This document shows positions 8,335 through 15,007 of a stretch of 21,624 bases of DNA, piece after piece (position 1 is the first letter of the stretch; every line of letters begins with the position of its first letter). The position numbers and the translations under genes were made by a program. Location: NCBI GenBank assembly GCA_900314375.1, contig OMVC01000010.1, forward strand, positions 1 through 21,624, in the 5' to 3' direction. This DNA is from an uncultured bacterium. GTDB taxonomy: Bacteria; Cyanobacteriota; Vampirovibrionia; Gastranaerophilales; Gastranaerophilaceae. The notes below the pieces were generated by a model. That model saw nothing but the letters and a program-made list of their open reading frames with translations. It searched no databases and was not told the origin of the DNA.

Positions 8335-8362
8335 ATTATAACAATATTTGTATTAATATCAA
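8335..8362 (-). promoter_or_regulatory. Promoter of the FliI-type gene, probably leaderless
   Basis: On the minus strand TTGATA (8362-8357) and TATAAT (8340-8335) are separated by 16 bp, a near-consensus sigma70 pair. Only six bases lie between the -10 box and the ATG at 8328, so the expected start falls on or next to the first codon. No ribosome-binding site could fit, which predicts a leaderless mRNA. Confidence 0.65.
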
Positions 8363-8373
8363 TTTTTTAATAT

Positions 8374-8709
8374 TTAATCAGTATCTTCTACCCATTTTTT
8401 TGAGTCAAATTTTATATCAGATATTTTCATATGCAGAGATTCAAGATACGGTTTAAGTTTTGATATTATTTGAGTTTTTCGAAGCATTAATTCTTGTGCA
8501 ACTGTCGGGGTTTTGCACGCAACAACCATAACAGAACCTTTTAGCATTGAATAAGGTTTAGAATTTTGCGCAAATTTTTCTCCTGCGGCTTTAGACCAAA
8601 ATTTGTACAAATTGTTACGTGTGATTGCACGTTTAATATCCTTTTGCTGTGCTAATTCAGCAATTATATCATCTATATTTTGGAAATTTGTGTATAATAT
8701 TTTTTTCAT
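8374..8709 (-). CDS. DciA-like (DUF721) protein
   Basis: The chosen start gives 111 residues beginning MKKILYTNF. A longer in-frame start at 8772 would add 21 unconvincing residues and overlap the divergent gene. The central pattern, W38 and G43 in FWSKAAGEKFAQNSKPYS, a hydrophobic strand around SVMVVACKTP, then AQELMLRKTQIISKL, fits the DUF721 fold. That family includes DciA, which loads or activates the replicative helicase DnaB in bacteria without DnaC. The gene is divergent from the DHH phosphoesterase gene, with 34 bases between their starts. No Shine-Dalgarno is evident. The family is moderately sure; the helicase-loading role is family knowledge. Confidence 0.7.
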   Translation of the reverse strand: MKKILYTNFQNIDDIIAELAQQKDIKRAITRNNLYKFWSKAAGEKFAQNSKPYSMLKGSVMVVACKTPTVAQELMLRKTQIISKLKPYLESLHMKISDIKFDSKKWVEDTD

Positions 8710-8743
8710 AAATATAAGAATTTTTTTATGGTACAATTCAGGA

Positions 8744-9715
8744 ATGACATTAGAACAATTAGATAATATCATAAAGAATTCTAAAAATATATTGCTTGTT
8801 TCTCATATAAACCCTGATGGTGATACCTTGGGTTCTGTGTGCGGAATGTATTCATTAATAAAGAATAATTATAAGAAAAAAAGTGATATGGTGATTGTTT
8901 CAAAATTGCCGTCAACGTATGAATTTTTACCTGATATTTCAAAAGCAAAACAAATTGAGCAGATGGATTTATCAAGAGAATACGATTTGGTAATTAATCT
9001 TGATGTTGCCTCAATAGACAGATGCTCGGATGCCAAAATCCTTTTTGATAAAGCCAAGAGTACAATAAATATTGACCATCATGAAACAAATAATAATTAT
9101 GCCGATATAAATATTGTAGAGCCTGAAGCTTCCGCAACAGGCGAAGTTTTATATAATATTGCGGCACAATTAAACTGGAAAATTTCAAAAGATTGTGCAA
9201 CAAATTTATATACTGCAATTTTAACAGACACAGGCGGATTTAAATTCTCAAATACCACTCAAACAACAATGGAAATTGCAGGTAAATTATTATCGTTCGG
9301 AGCAAACGGAAACGAAATTTATCAAAAATGTTATGAATCGTATTCAAAAAATATGGTATTATTTCAATGTTATTGTGTTGGTAAGGCAGAATTTTTAAAT
9401 GATGATAAGATAGCTTATACCGTTGTTTATAAAAAAGATTTAGAGAGATTTAACAATAACGGTGAAGATTTTACGGACGGATTAACAGAAAAGCTTCGCG
9501 CGATAAATACAACGGAAATAGCATTTGTTATAAAGGAATTAAGTCCATCGGTTTCAAAAGTATCAATGCGCAGCAAACAAAAAGATATTTCAAAAGTTTG
9601 TTCAGCTTTCGGCGGCGGCGGACATAAATTGGCTGCAGGAGCTGTGATAAAAGATAATGTCAAAAACTCCGTAAAACTGATTCTGGAAGAATTGAGAAAG
9701 CAAAATTTATGTTAA
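8744..9715 (+). CDS. nrnA: DHH/DHHA1 phosphoesterase, NrnA-type nanoRNase/pAp phosphatase
   Basis: NrnA-type enzymes degrade 2-5 nt RNA fragments and dephosphorylate pAp in the cytoplasm. From ATG 8744 the protein has 323 residues, the usual length. It has the manganese-binding motifs HINPDGD (21-27), D87 in NLDVAS, and the DHH triad at 111-113, followed by TDTGGFKFSN in the DHH domain and the DHHA1 substrate motif GGGGHKLAAG near the C-terminus. An in-frame upstream start at 8603 would lie antisense inside the DciA-like gene and is rejected. A TATAAT at 8693-8698 without a recognisable -35 could be the -10 element. The AGGA directly before the ATG is too close to act as a good ribosome site. 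The next gene overlaps this one by seven bases. Confidence 0.9.
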   Translation: MTLEQLDNIIKNSKNILLVSHINPDGDTLGSVCGMYSLIKNNYKKKSDMVIVSKLPSTYEFLPDISKAKQIEQMDLSREYDLVINLDVASIDRCSDAKILFDKAKSTINIDHHETNNNYADINIVEPEASATGEVLYNIAAQLNWKISKDCATNLYTAILTDTGGFKFSNTTQTTMEIAGKLLSFGANGNEIYQKCYESYSKNMVLFQCYCVGKAEFLNDDKIAYTVVYKKDLERFNNNGEDFTDGLTEKLRAINTTEIAFVIKELSPSVSKVSMRSKQKDISKVCSAFGGGGHKLAAGAVIKDNVKNSVKLILEELRKQNLC

Positions 9716-10641
9716 AATCAATCATAAAAAAACTCATGAAGAATAAATATTCTCATTTGCTTATCAATTTGATACGCTCAATTATAAAGAACGATTTTTT
9801 CGGAATGGCTGCGGAAATGGGTTTTATGCTTGTTGTGGGGATTTTCCCGTTTATGTTGTTCTTGATGGCGGTTTTTGGCTGGATGGGAAACCAATCTTAT
9901 ATGGATCCTATTTTAAGAGTTTTATCAAATATTATGCCTGCGCAAGCGATGGAATTATTAAAGACAGTATTAAATCAAACTATGATTTTCAATCATGGTA
10001 AACTCCTTGCCATAATCGGCATCACAGTATCACTCGTTTTATCAACAAACGGCGTAGCTGTTATTTTAAAAGGTTTAAATCGTGCATATAAGGTCGAAGA
10101 AACAAGAAGTTTTGTGTATACAAGAATATTGTCATTTTTAATGGTTTGGGTAAATATTTTAATTTTGTTTTTAGCAATAAATATAATTATTTTCGGTAAA
10201 GTTATTATAGTATTTCTTGTAGAGCATTTTTCATTGCCTACATCAACTGCCATAACAATTTTAACTTTAAGATGGCCTGTTGCTTTTTTGGCATTATATT
10301 TGCTGGCGTTTTTGAGTTATTATATTTTACCGGATTTGAGAGGTAATGAGTCTTTTAAAAGGAAAAGTGCACTTCCGGGGACTGCTTTTTTTACCGTATT
10401 TTGGTTAGTCGGGTCGTGGGGATTTTCTTTGTATGTAAACAATTTGGGTACTTATAATATTGTTTTTGGTACTATTGGGGCATTTTTTATATTAATGGTT
10501 TGGTTGTATTATACTTCCATTGTTTTACTTATCGGCGGAGAGATAAATTCGCAGGTGTATAATAATCTGGAGCACAAATCAAGAGAAATTCATGAGGCCA
10601 TTGCTACATTAAGAAAAAGCACATTTAATAAAGAAAATTAG
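9709..10641 (+). CDS. YihY/BrkB-family (UPF0761) inner-membrane protein
   Basis: The 310-residue protein has about six transmembrane segments. It matches the YihY/BrkB pattern: an N-terminal basic stretch, the amphipathic start FFGMAAEMGFMLVVGIFPF (the family usually reads 'AAALAY...LFPLLL'), a middle GLNRAYKVEE motif corresponding to the conserved 'LN..y.v', and the late motif NNLGTYNIVFGTIGAF with GGEINSQ, matching 'G.....L.W.y.s...ll.GAE.N'. The name 'ribonuclease BN' once given to this family is considered wrong; the function is unsettled. The gene overlaps the nrnA-like gene by seven bases and must be co-transcribed with it. No clear terminator separates its end from the convergent gene ending at 10680. 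Confidence 0.88.
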   Translation: MLKSIIKKLMKNKYSHLLINLIRSIIKNDFFGMAAEMGFMLVVGIFPFMLFLMAVFGWMGNQSYMDPILRVLSNIMPAQAMELLKTVLNQTMIFNHGKLLAIIGITVSLVLSTNGVAVILKGLNRAYKVEETRSFVYTRILSFLMVWVNILILFLAINIIIFGKVIIVFLVEHFSLPTSTAITILTLRWPVAFLALYLLAFLSYYILPDLRGNESFKRKSALPGTAFFTVFWLVGSWGFSLYVNNLGTYNIVFGTIGAFFILMVWLYYTSIVLLIGGEINSQVYNNLEHKSREIHEAIATLRKSTFNKEN

Positions 10642-10679
10642 TATATCTTTATCAAACATGCTTTTGTTAATAATTATTA

Positions 10680-11771
10680 TTAAGACCAATTTGAATTACC
10701 AAAACTTGAAACCCTGTAATACTCCAGCTCATAAGGAGCCTCAGATGCGGGTTTTACAATAACTTTTGAAGCCACATTATTATATGGAACTTCTTTAAGC
10801 TCCAGTTCGACATTGTTGTTATGTCTTTTCTTCAATTTTTCTATTCCTTTAGCAAATCCTCTGTAATTTTGAATAATTTCTTTAAATTCTTTATCAAGCG
10901 AATCTGCAACGGATTTAACAGATTCATTGAAGAATCTTTCATTGGCATGAGGGGTCAATATAGCCATTGCGTTCTTTTTAATTTGTTCTTTCATTGCATT
11001 ACTTTCAAGATATTGTACTTTTTTAGAACCTGATAATGCGCTTGTTATCATATTTTCCATATTATATAAAGTTGAACTTGATATGTAAACACGATGATTA
11101 TGCTGTATATTTTTTAACATTGTCTCTAATTCGGGAATATTAAAAATGCCATCTTTTTGAGCTTTAGATATTTCCATCATTCTGTCTAATTGTTTTAATG
11201 CAGCTTCTTGTCCTTTTCCCGTAAACAAGAAATCTTCCATACTCTTGTATGCTTTAACTCTGTTTTCAATTATTTCATTAAGTATTTCTTTTGCTCTTTC
11301 CGGCAAAATTACGCCGACTTCTTCAACTGATTTAACTTTTGTCATTGGCTCATACTTTTGTACATATTGCTTTATTTCATTGAGTTCCTTATCTTTTTGT
11401 GAAATTTGAGAATCCTTATTTTTTATAATGTTTTGATAAAATTCTCGCATTTTATTTTCTGCATTATAAACGGCATCATCTTTTTCGTTCGGGAATTTTC
11501 TGATTTTTGCTTGAGCTTCGTTTAAACGTTTTGCATACTCATTTCTTTCTTTAAAAAACGTTTGAATGTTTTCAATGAAAGCTTCAAAAATATCTTTGGC
11601 ATTTTCTGTCTTTACACCAAAAGTTCCTTTTATTTCTTTCATAATGGCTTCAGGTTTTACATCAGCGCCTTTTATGATATCGCGAACAATAGCTTCTCCG
11701 CGTACACCTTTAAATTGAATATTATTTTGTTTTGAATTTGTGCTAATTGCAGGGTTAAATGATACGTTCAT
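10680..11771 (-). CDS. Coiled-coil protein with N-terminal FKG motif, function unknown
   Basis: The start is ATG 11771 because AAAGGA precedes it at good spacing; an in-frame extension to 11834 has no such support. The 363-residue protein has no signal peptide or membrane segment. A short flexible N-terminus (MNVSFNPAISTNSKQNN) ends with IQFKG at 18-22, a motif I associate from memory with many proteins of unknown function in gut Melainabacteria. A highly charged coiled coil follows (about 74-140), then largely helical sequence, ending with a more polar region (YYRVSSFGNSNWS). No enzyme motif is recognisable. Upstream lies an unusual array of TTTAC half-sites (11835-11885), so it may be regulated. 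A cytosolic structural protein or a non-Sec-exported protein are both possible. Confidence 0.8.
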   Translation of the reverse strand: MNVSFNPAISTNSKQNNIQFKGVRGEAIVRDIIKGADVKPEAIMKEIKGTFGVKTENAKDIFEAFIENIQTFFKERNEYAKRLNEAQAKIRKFPNEKDDAVYNAENKMREFYQNIIKNKDSQISQKDKELNEIKQYVQKYEPMTKVKSVEEVGVILPERAKEILNEIIENRVKAYKSMEDFLFTGKGQEAALKQLDRMMEISKAQKDGIFNIPELETMLKNIQHNHRVYISSSTLYNMENMITSALSGSKKVQYLESNAMKEQIKKNAMAILTPHANERFFNESVKSVADSLDKEFKEIIQNYRGFAKGIEKLKKRHNNNVELELKEVPYNNVASKVIVKPASEAPYELEYYRVSSFGNSNWS

Positions 11772-11834
11772 AAATATTCCTTTCTGTTTTATTGTGAATA
11801 ATGTTCGTAAACATAAAAGTTGCGCATAAAACAC

Positions 11835-11885
11835 GGATTTTTACAAATTTTTACAAATATTTACGAAATCTCTCGTAAAAAATCC
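11835..11885. repeat. Array of TTAC(A/G)AA half-sites with inverted copies
   Basis: TTACAAA, TTACAAA and TTACGAA begin at 11841, 11851 and 11861, exactly one helical turn (10 bp) apart. The third forms a perfect inverted pair, TTTACGA (11860-11866) and TCGTAAA (11873-11879). The ends also pair approximately: GGATTTTTAC at 11835 with GTAAAAAATCC at 11875-11885. A further TTCGTAAA lies at 11804-11811. The array sits between the divergent coiled-coil and spoIID-like genes, as expected for a cooperative regulator site. The regulator is unknown. Confidence 0.5.
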
Positions 11886-11916
11886 TTCTTTTGGTTTATT
11901 ACAAAAATTTCTTAAA

Positions 11917-11925
11917 TGCTAAAAT
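11917..11925 (+). promoter_or_regulatory. Extended -10 promoter of the spoIID-like gene
   Basis: TGC followed by TAAAAT (11920-11925) is an extended -10 element. Seven bases separate it from ATG 11933, so transcription should begin at or next to the start codon. No Shine-Dalgarno and no good -35 are visible. This predicts a leaderless or nearly leaderless mRNA. Confidence 0.5.
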
Positions 11926-11932
11926 AGAATTT

Positions 11933-12793
11933 ATGAAAAAGATTTTAATTATTTTATCAATATTAGTGCTGAATATAGCATTTACAAATCCGTCACATGC
12001 GATTAAAATAGGGCTTTTAACAGGGGCTGACGAGGCAGGTGTAGGAACGGATATCGCAGGGCGTATGATTAGTGTTCATACAAATCGCACTGTAGCAACA
12101 ACGGAAGCTTTAAAAGGTTATGTATTAGTTCCTTATAACGGTGAAATTGCTGTCAGAAGTTCAGGGAAATATTTTCCTCTAAATACTGATTCACTTGTAT
12201 TACGTCCTGATAATGATGGGTTTGTCAGCACAAAAGGCAGATGGTATCGCGGTAAATTGATGGTAAAAAATATTGGCGGAAAATTGACAGTTATTAATGA
12301 CATCAATTTAGAAGAATATTTAAAAGGAGTAGTACCTTCAGAGATGCCTTCTTCTTGGGAATTAGAGGCCCTAAAAGCTCAAGCAATTGCTGCAAGAAGT
12401 TATGCGCTTGCAAATTTGGGCAAACAAGCAAAATTAGGGTTTGATTTAAAGGATAATACGGAAGATCAGGCTTATGGCGGTGCATCTTCAGAAACTCAAA
12501 AGACAAACAGAGCAGTTGAAGAAACTTTGGGTTTGGTTTTGACTTATGATATGAAAATAATATCAGCTTATTATTCCGCATCTGCAGGCGGTATGACAAA
12601 TACCAATGCTTGGGGCGGTAATGTACCTTATCTGCATTCCGTATTTTCTTTTGATGAAGAATACGGTAAAAAAGGTCATGGAATCGGAATGAGTCAGTAT
12701 GGTGCAAACAACCTTGCAAAACAGGGCTATAATGCTTATCAAATCCTTCAATATTTTTATCAGAATGTTAAATTTGCAAAACTTAATGATTAA
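11933..12793 (+). CDS. Compact SpoIID/LytB-domain peptidoglycan lytic protein
   Basis: The 286-residue protein starts with a clear signal peptide (MKKILIILSILVLNIAF..., cleavage after SHA, residue 23) and is therefore exported. It carries the SpoIID core: NLEEYLKGVVPSEMPSSW (125-142), with E137 in the position of the catalytic glutamate of SpoIID lytic transglycosylase, then LKAQAIAARSYAL, SASAGGMT, AWGG and the terminal GHGIGMSQYGA motif (249-258). SpoIID enzymes cut glycan strands stripped of stem peptides. Ordinarily many tens of residues lie between the PYL.SV motif and the GHG.GMSQ motif; here they are nearly adjacent (about 10 residues apart), so the middle lobe is missing. A TTG start at 11891 would bury the signal peptide and is rejected. 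Catalysis remains to be shown for this short form. Confidence 0.82.
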   Translation: MKKILIILSILVLNIAFTNPSHAIKIGLLTGADEAGVGTDIAGRMISVHTNRTVATTEALKGYVLVPYNGEIAVRSSGKYFPLNTDSLVLRPDNDGFVSTKGRWYRGKLMVKNIGGKLTVINDINLEEYLKGVVPSEMPSSWELEALKAQAIAARSYALANLGKQAKLGFDLKDNTEDQAYGGASSETQKTNRAVEETLGLVLTYDMKIISAYYSASAGGMTNTNAWGGNVPYLHSVFSFDEEYGKKGHGIGMSQYGANNLAKQGYNAYQILQYFYQNVKFAKLND

Positions 12794-12808
12794 TTATTTT
12801 TAGGCAAT

Positions 12809-12836
12809 TTTTCATAGCAAAAATCCTTTATATAAA
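12809..12836 (+). promoter_or_regulatory. Candidate promoter of the pentapeptide-repeat gene
   Basis: TTTTCA (12809-12814) and TATAAA (12831-12836) are 16 bp apart. The predicted start near 12843 leaves a short leader containing GAAGGA at 12854-12859, nine bases before ATG 12869. The -35 is weak. Confidence 0.4.
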
Positions 12837-12868
12837 TATGGTAGATTTATAGTGAAGGAAATTATGTT

Positions 12869-13396
12869 ATGGAAGCAAATTGGGTTACTGCATTAGATAA
12901 TTTGGCAGCAGGCGGAGTAATTGATTTTGATGCTGCGGCATTCTTGTTAGATAAACCTGCAAGATTTGTAGGACATCCCGGTATGGAATCTTTACCTTTA
13001 GTGAAGATTGATTATCTGCCCAAAGGTACAAAGCTGAAAGATGTTCCTAAAATGGATGTCTATCAACATCCGGAAGATGGTGAGTTTGTCCACAATCCGA
13101 CTTGGAAGAAAGCTTTGACCGGGACTGTTTTGGGGGCAGGAGCTTTATTAATCGGGTTAACTGTATTATCGAAGTTTGTAAAATTGCCGTTTAAAGTTCC
13201 AAAATTAACAGGTTGGAGCATGCCAAAATTACGCTTACCAAAGTTAAAAATGCCTAAAATAAAGCTGCCAAAGGTAAAAATGCCAAAATTTTCCAATATA
13301 GTGTCCGGCTTAAAGAATTTTGGTAAAAAAGTTCTAAACTATATTAAAAAACCGGTTTCTTTTATAGCTTCAAAAATAAAGAGATTGCATATATAG
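12869..13396 (+). CDS. Membrane protein with cationic xPKxK pentapeptide repeats
   Basis: The 175-residue protein is not a family I can name. GAAGGA nine bases upstream sets the ATG; the ATG at 12864 is out of frame and short. The first 80 residues are soluble (NWVTALDNLAAGGVIDF opens them). A single hydrophobic helix follows at about 82-103 (LTGTVLGAGALLIGLTVLS), then a strongly basic tail. In that tail, five tandem pentapeptides (MPKLR, LPKLK, MPKIK, LPKVK, MPKFS; 118-142) place a Pro-Lys pair and a hydrophobic residue at fixed spacing, and the preceding FKVPKL is a degenerate copy. A lysine-rich helical end (about 143-175) completes it. The gene has its own promoter and terminator. The tail could lie along a membrane or bind acidic polymers such as nucleic acid or LPS; this is inference. 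Confidence 0.75.
   Translation: MEANWVTALDNLAAGGVIDFDAAAFLLDKPARFVGHPGMESLPLVKIDYLPKGTKLKDVPKMDVYQHPEDGEFVHNPTWKKALTGTVLGAGALLIGLTVLSKFVKLPFKVPKLTGWSMPKLRLPKLKMPKIKLPKVKMPKFSNIVSGLKNFGKKVLNYIKKPVSFIASKIKRLHI
13220..13291 (+). repeat. Five 15-bp in-frame coding repeats (xPKxK)
   Basis: Five consecutive 15-bp units encode the pentapeptides xPKxK, with Met and Leu alternating at position 1. Codons differ freely between units (CCA/CCT, AAA/AAG, ATA/TTA/GTA), so the repeat is old and kept at the protein level rather than a fresh DNA slippage product. Confidence 0.85.
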
Positions 13397-13447
13397 CAAT
13401 GAACAGTTGTAATAAGCCGTTTGAAATGTCTTAAAGATAAAATTTAA

Positions 13448-13485
13448 AAATAGTCAAATTTTTATTTGACTATTTACTTTTTTTA
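13448..13485 (+). terminator. Intrinsic terminator after the pentapeptide-repeat gene
   Basis: AAATAGTCAAAT (13448-13459) and its perfect complement (13464-13475) form a 12-bp stem with a TTTT loop, followed by ACTTTTTTTA. The stem is AT-rich but long. Its right arm contains TTGACT, the likely -35 of the SLH gene, so the two signals share bases. Confidence 0.7.
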
Positions 13486-13496
13486 ACAATTATAAT
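13466..13496 (+). promoter_or_regulatory. Promoter of the SLH-protein gene
   Basis: TTGACT (13466-13471) and TATAAT (13491-13496) are close to consensus but 19 bp apart; using TTATAA at 13490 gives 18 bp. The start near 13503 leaves a leader of about 50 bases ending in AGAGGAAG before ATG 13553. Confidence 0.55.
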
Positions 13497-13552
13497 ATAA
13501 TAAGTACGATGTTGGTTTACTAATAGTAGTAGAAAGAAAGAGGAAGTAAAAA

Positions 13553-14827
13553 ATGAAAAAATTATTAGCAGGCTTATTAGTCGCAGGTATGCTTTCAATC
13601 ACGACATCTCCTGTTTTCGCATATGCAGGAATTAATGATGTAAGCAAAGATTACTGGGCTCAAACAGAAATCGCAGCAGTAGTTAAAGATTCTGTTATGT
13701 TTTTAAACAACGGCAAATTCAATCCTGAAGCTAAAATTTCAAGAGTTGATTTTGTTACAGCTTTATTAAAAGTTTTAGGTGACGATCAAGCAAAAATTAA
13801 CACAACTGTTAAATTTTCAGACGTTGCAAAATCAGGCGCAACTCATGATGCAGTTGCAAGATCTCAACAAATCGGTTTAGTATATGGTTATCCTGATGGT
13901 ACTTTCAGACCTCAAGGTTCTATCTTGAGAGATGAAGCTCAATCAGTTATGAGCCATATCACTATTGACGGTACTGTAAACAACAATGTTTTATCAAGAT
14001 ATACTGATGCTGAAAAAGTTCCTAACTGGGCAAAAGCTATCTATGCTAAAACATTATCATACGGTATTTATGTAAATCATCCAAACGAATTGGAATTGAG
14101 ACCTACCGATGAATTAACAAGAGCTGAAGCAGCTGTATTATTATACAGATTAAGCCAAAAATTACACTTGGTTAAAGCTCAATACAAAGGTGTTACTGAA
14201 ACTGTTTTAGGTACAGAACACTTAAACGTAACTAAAAAAGCTCCTTGCAACGAAGTTACAGTTACTAATTTAAGAAATATCGTAAAAGAAGGTAACGTAT
14301 TAGAAATTGAATATACAGACAAATTCAAATCTAAATTAGCTTCTGCAGGTGACACAGTAACATTTACAAATCCTGAAGATATCGTTACAGAAGAAGGTAC
14401 AGTAGTATTCCCTGCTGGTTCTACTTTCTACGGAACAGTTTTGGATATTCAAGATCCACAATGGTTCAACAAAAACGCTAGAGTTTATACTCAAATCACT
14501 AAAGTAGTTCTTCCTTCAGGAAAAACTGTTGATATGAACGCAAAACCATTCTACAAAGATTATGCTTTGAAAGAAGGTCCTTGGATGACAGCAGGTAAAG
14601 TTGCATTGTACACAGTTGGTGGTACAGCTGTTGGTACCGGTGCAGGTGTTGGTTTCTCATTCATTCCGAAACCTGACAAAGTAGGTACCGGTGTTGCTAT
14701 TGGTACTCCTGTTGGTGCAGGTGTTGGTTTAATCACAGGTTTAGTAACTCCTGGTTTGAACTATGTTGCACACGAAGGCGAAGAAATCCAAGTTATCTTG
14801 TTAGATGACGCTAGTGTTTCTAAATAG
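13553..14827 (+). CDS. Secreted protein with three SLH domains and a glycine-rich C-terminal domain
   Basis: The 424-residue protein has a signal peptide (MKKLLAGLLVAGMLSI..., cleavage after VFA, residue 23) and three SLH repeats at about 25-70, 87-132 and 150-200. The repeats show DVSKDYWAQTEI, GYPDGTFRPQGSILRDEA and LRPTDELTRAEAAVLL. SLH domains bind cell-wall-linked polymers and hold surface proteins to the wall; in cyanobacterial relatives they link outer-membrane proteins to peptidoglycan. The second half has a beta-rich domain (about 240-330, with FPAGSTFYGTVLDI and VVLPSGKTVDM) and a glycine-zipper-like stretch (353-400). No porin barrel is evident. Codon use is visibly shifted towards AAC, TTC, ATC and GAC compared with its neighbours. 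Together with the strong ribosome site, own promoter and strong terminator, this suggests very high expression. Confidence 0.88.
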   Translation: MKKLLAGLLVAGMLSITTSPVFAYAGINDVSKDYWAQTEIAAVVKDSVMFLNNGKFNPEAKISRVDFVTALLKVLGDDQAKINTTVKFSDVAKSGATHDAVARSQQIGLVYGYPDGTFRPQGSILRDEAQSVMSHITIDGTVNNNVLSRYTDAEKVPNWAKAIYAKTLSYGIYVNHPNELELRPTDELTRAEAAVLLYRLSQKLHLVKAQYKGVTETVLGTEHLNVTKKAPCNEVTVTNLRNIVKEGNVLEIEYTDKFKSKLASAGDTVTFTNPEDIVTEEGTVVFPAGSTFYGTVLDIQDPQWFNKNARVYTQITKVVLPSGKTVDMNAKPFYKDYALKEGPWMTAGKVALYTVGGTAVGTGAGVGFSFIPKPDKVGTGVAIGTPVGAGVGLITGLVTPGLNYVAHEGEEIQVILLDDASVSK

Positions 14828-14849
14828 TCTTTAAACAACAAATAAAAAG

Positions 14850-14884
14850 AGAGGTTCTGGTAAAATTATCAGAGCCTCTTTTTT
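14850..14884 (+). terminator. Intrinsic terminator of the SLH gene
   Basis: AGAGGTTCTG (14850-14859) pairs with CAGAGCCTCT (14870-14879) through ten pairs, one of them T-G, around a 10-base loop. The arm runs straight into a T-tract (14879-14884). It lies 22 bases after the stop codon. Confidence 0.9.
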
Positions 14885-14909
14885 ATTGTGTCCGAATTAT
14901 TTAAATAGT

Positions 14910-14938
14910 TTGTCCAATAAACATTCCGCCATTATACT
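14910..14938 (+). promoter_or_regulatory. Promoter of the Cys-rich protein gene
   Basis: TTGTCC (14910-14915) and TATACT (14933-14938) are spaced exactly 17 bp apart. Transcription should start near 14945, leaving a leader of about 62 bases that ends with a perfect Shine-Dalgarno, AAGGAGGT (14996-15003). Confidence 0.55.
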
Positions 14939-15007
14939 AATGTAACTCTTTTTTATAATTTATAAAATAAAATTGTCAGCCAGTGAACTAATAAAAAGGA
15001 GGTTAAT

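Noticed and set aside
8603..8743. Upstream extension of the nrnA-like gene
   Set aside because: It would overlap the divergent DciA-like gene; family alignment starts at MTLEQLDNI (8744).
8710..8772. N-terminal extension of the DciA-like gene
   Set aside because: It would overlap the divergent nrnA-like gene, and the added residues do not resemble the family.
10642..10679. AT-rich near-palindrome between convergent genes
   Set aside because: The TTAATAAT/ATTATTAA-type pairing is too weak and AT-only to call a terminator.
11772..11834. N-terminal extension of the coiled-coil gene
   Set aside because: The AAAGGA ribosome site points to ATG 11771, and the short N-terminus with the FKG motif follows it directly.
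11891..11932. TTG-initiated extension of the spoIID-like gene
   Set aside because: It would place residues before a clear signal peptide and includes the promoter -10 box.
12303..12719. 138-codon minus-strand frame
   Set aside because: It is a shadow of the spoIID-like gene with no coherent protein features.
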